Assembly: GCA_020073265.1 (NCBI GenBank)
Contig: JAIQFN010000012.1
Span: 1-64,000, forward strand
Length of the DNA stretch: 64,000 bases
Source: Terriglobia bacterium
GTDB lineage: Bacteria > Acidobacteriota > Terriglobia > Bryobacterales > Bryobacteraceae
Reading direction: 5' to 3'
Shown piece by piece: positions 62,783 to 64,000 of this stretch. The position numbers and the translations under genes are program-made. The notes beneath the pieces were generated by a model. The model was not told where the DNA came from. It did not search any database and was given only the letters and a program-made list of their open reading frames with translations. The stretch's first letter is position 1. Each line of letters opens with the position of its first letter.

Positions 62783-62810
62783 ATTATAGGCCAGGCGTTC
62801 GTGTGAACGC
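62783..62810 (-). promoter_or_regulatory. Promoter and operator of the redox operon
   Basis: A consensus TATAAT (minus strand 62788-62783) lies 31 bases before the TTG start. The perfect palindrome GCGTTC-N4-GAACGC (62795-62810) occupies the place of the -35 box, for which no good hexamer is visible; that arrangement is typical of activator-dependent or repressed promoters. The divergent cytochrome c gene begins 53 bases away and could share this control. Confidence 0.55.
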
Positions 62811-62863
62811 AGCAAGTGGATCGGGCCTCAGGTGTTAAACTGAGTCTTCTTCGGTGAGATCGA

Positions 62864-63292
62864 GTGGACGTTAGACAGATTGTGCTGGTGATGGCCGGGG
62901 CGGCGTTGCTATTGGCGGCCGGTTCCAAGTCCGTTTGGGACGGCGTCTATACCGAGCAGCAGGCCAAGCGCGGCCAACCGTTGTATCGCGAGCACTGCGA
63001 GGATTGTCACGGAGAAGAGCTGGAGGGTGACGCTGAGGCGCCTCCGCTTTCCGGCGGCGAGTTCCTCATCAATTGGGACGGGCAAGCGCTCGGCAGCCTG
63101 TACCTGAGAATCCATCGAGACATGCCGTTGAACAAGGATGCGGGCAGACTGAGCCCGTCCGTCAGCGCCGACCTGCTGGCGTTCATCCTGAGCGTCAACC
63201 ACTTTCCCCCCGGGAGGACGGAGCTGCCGCCGCGCGCCGAAGTCTTGAACGAGATTCGCTTCGAGTCGGCGAAACCGGACCAGAAGCGTTAA
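62864..63292 (+). CDS. Small monohaem cytochrome c (142 aa)
   Basis: N-terminal signal/anchor helix ('IVLVMAGAALLLAAG'), then a class I cytochrome c core: 'AKRGQPLYREHCEDCHGEELEGDAEAPPLSGGEFL' with one CXXCH (CEDCH), and a plausible axial Met in 'IHRDMPLNKDAGRLS'. It is divergent from the nuoEF operon, so a role as soluble or anchored electron carrier for that pathway is reasonable. GTG 62864 or the in-frame ATG at 62891 could start it. Confidence 0.82.
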   Translation: MDVRQIVLVMAGAALLLAAGSKSVWDGVYTEQQAKRGQPLYREHCEDCHGEELEGDAEAPPLSGGEFLINWDGQALGSLYLRIHRDMPLNKDAGRLSPSVSADLLAFILSVNHFPPGRTELPPRAEVLNEIRFESAKPDQKR

Positions 63293-63300
63293 GCGGCGGA

Positions 63301-64000
63301 CTAGCTGGCGGACTTGCCGGGGCCGGCGCCGACCAGCGGAAGGGAGGCGTCGGGTGTCAGCAGCCGGATATTGTTCCCACCCAATTCCCAGCCCGCCTCC
63401 ATCAAACGGTCGGGCGAGGCGCTGAACACGATCTGGAATACGTTGCGCTCATGGGAAGCGGGGAGCGCCGCCCCGGTTCTCGGAGAGACGATCGCCAGAT
63501 ATTTCAGAATGGTGTAAACGTTGGCCTCCTCCGGAAGTTGCCAGTCCACTTCCTGGGTGCGGAACCGGACTCTCGATCCACGCTGCGTCATGTTCCAGGC
63601 GAGGAACGCGCAACAGTCCACCATGGATTCGAACCAGGCGGCCTGGTCGGCGGGAACGTTGAGGTCCAGGAAAAAAGCGACGGCCTGTTCCTGGTCGCGC
63701 GCGAATTCGCGGACCTGCAGATCGCCGGTGTGGGCGGTCGCCTTCCAGTCGACGTGCCGCGCGCTCTCCGACAGTTCGTACGGACGGATGCGATAGAAGT
63801 CGTGGCCTTGGCCGCGATAAAAGGACGCGATCTCCCCTTGCAGCGAGATCAGCAGGTCCTCGAAGCCGGGTTGGGGATCGATGGATGGATAGACCAGCAC
63901 CTCGCGCGCCAGCAAAACGCTGACGCGGCGTTCGGCGAAACCAAACGGAAAGCGCGTGGAGAAGCGGAAGCTGTTTTGACGATACGAGCCGCGCCGCGCG
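63301..64000 (-). CDS. DUF58 domain protein, truncated by window edge
   Basis: The frame runs from the stop at 63301 to the right edge, so the N-terminus is missing. The visible part begins 'RRGSYRQNSFRFSTRFPFGF', then 'VLVYPSID', 'FYRIRPYELSESARHVDWKATAHTGDLQVREFARDQEQAVAFFLDL', the DUF58 signature. It is followed by a vWA-like segment with 'WFESMVDCCAFLAWNMTQRGSRVRF'. DUF58 proteins usually sit beside MoxR ATPases and vWA/TPR proteins; those would lie to the right. Apparent internal starts are not needed. Confidence 0.85.
   Translation of the reverse strand, partial: ARRGSYRQNSFRFSTRFPFGFAERRVSVLLAREVLVYPSIDPQPGFEDLLISLQGEIASFYRGQGHDFYRIRPYELSESARHVDWKATAHTGDLQVREFARDQEQAVAFFLDLNVPADQAAWFESMVDCCAFLAWNMTQRGSRVRFRTQEVDWQLPEEANVYTILKYLAIVSPRTGAALPASHERNVFQIVFSASPDRLMEAGWELGGNNIRLLTPDASLPLVGAGPGKSAS

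Noticed and set aside
1-64000. CRISPR array, tRNA or rRNA genes
   Set aside because: Reading through the window I found no regularly spaced direct repeats and no recognisable tRNA or rRNA segments; a covariance-model search would be the decisive test.

Overview
The window is about 64 kb of gene-dense, GC-rich chromosome from an acidobacterium, most likely a Bryobacterales / Candidatus Solibacter relative. The main taxonomic clue is the 976-residue secreted protein at 36713-39643. It ends in the 'NAASF...[13 protein letters not shown]' type C-terminal domain (TIGR03437) that is typical of Solibacter. Supporting signs are BACON, PEGA, lamin-tail and carboxypeptidase-regulatory modules on secreted proteins, and frequent GTG/TTG starts. 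No rRNA, tRNA, CRISPR array, prophage or intact insertion sequence was seen.

Layout. (1) 1-6320: a small regulator-like gene with an operator over its promoter, a J-domain protein, a lone prepilin peptidase, a DUF5658-like protein, an AAA ATPase and a membrane/spermidine-synthase-like fusion. (2) 6440-18374: a membrane glycan/lipid block of GT39-like multi-pass proteins, a DUF362 lipoprotein, two tandem AUR1/PAP2_3-type proteins and a squalene-cyclase-repeat protein. (3) 18375-28215 (minus strand): a Tad/Flp pilus operon (PilZ, a membrane protein, three flp, cpaB, secretin, cpaE, cpaF, tadB, tadC, a 32-residue membrane peptide). (4) 28442-35087 (plus strand, divergent): a LuxR-type regulator with a degenerate receiver, a TonB-like protein, two PEGA proteins (one with an inactivated MPN/JAMM domain) and an aldo/keto reductase. 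(5) 35164-49067: arsR-acr3, large secreted proteins, hutUI, recA, HU, tatA and a cupin. (6) 49157-63292: lactate permease followed by a redox locus. (7) The 5' end of a DUF58 gene runs off the right edge.

The most striking content is 50842-63292. One minus-strand operon encodes a NuoE-NuoF fusion, a 718-residue NuoG-N-terminus / double cNMP-binding / four-cluster ferredoxin fusion, a b-type membrane cytochrome and a ten-heme cytochrome. Facing it, and ending on the adjacent base, are a cysteine-free outer-membrane beta-barrel and a 1240-residue ten-heme cytochrome with LVIVD propeller repeats. A small cytochrome c is divergent at the head of the operon. No hydrogenase, formate dehydrogenase or complex I catalytic/membrane subunit is present. 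My inference is a NADH-linked, possibly cyclic-nucleotide-gated, electron path from cytoplasm to periplasm, perhaps on to the cell surface. The direction of flow and the partners are unproven.
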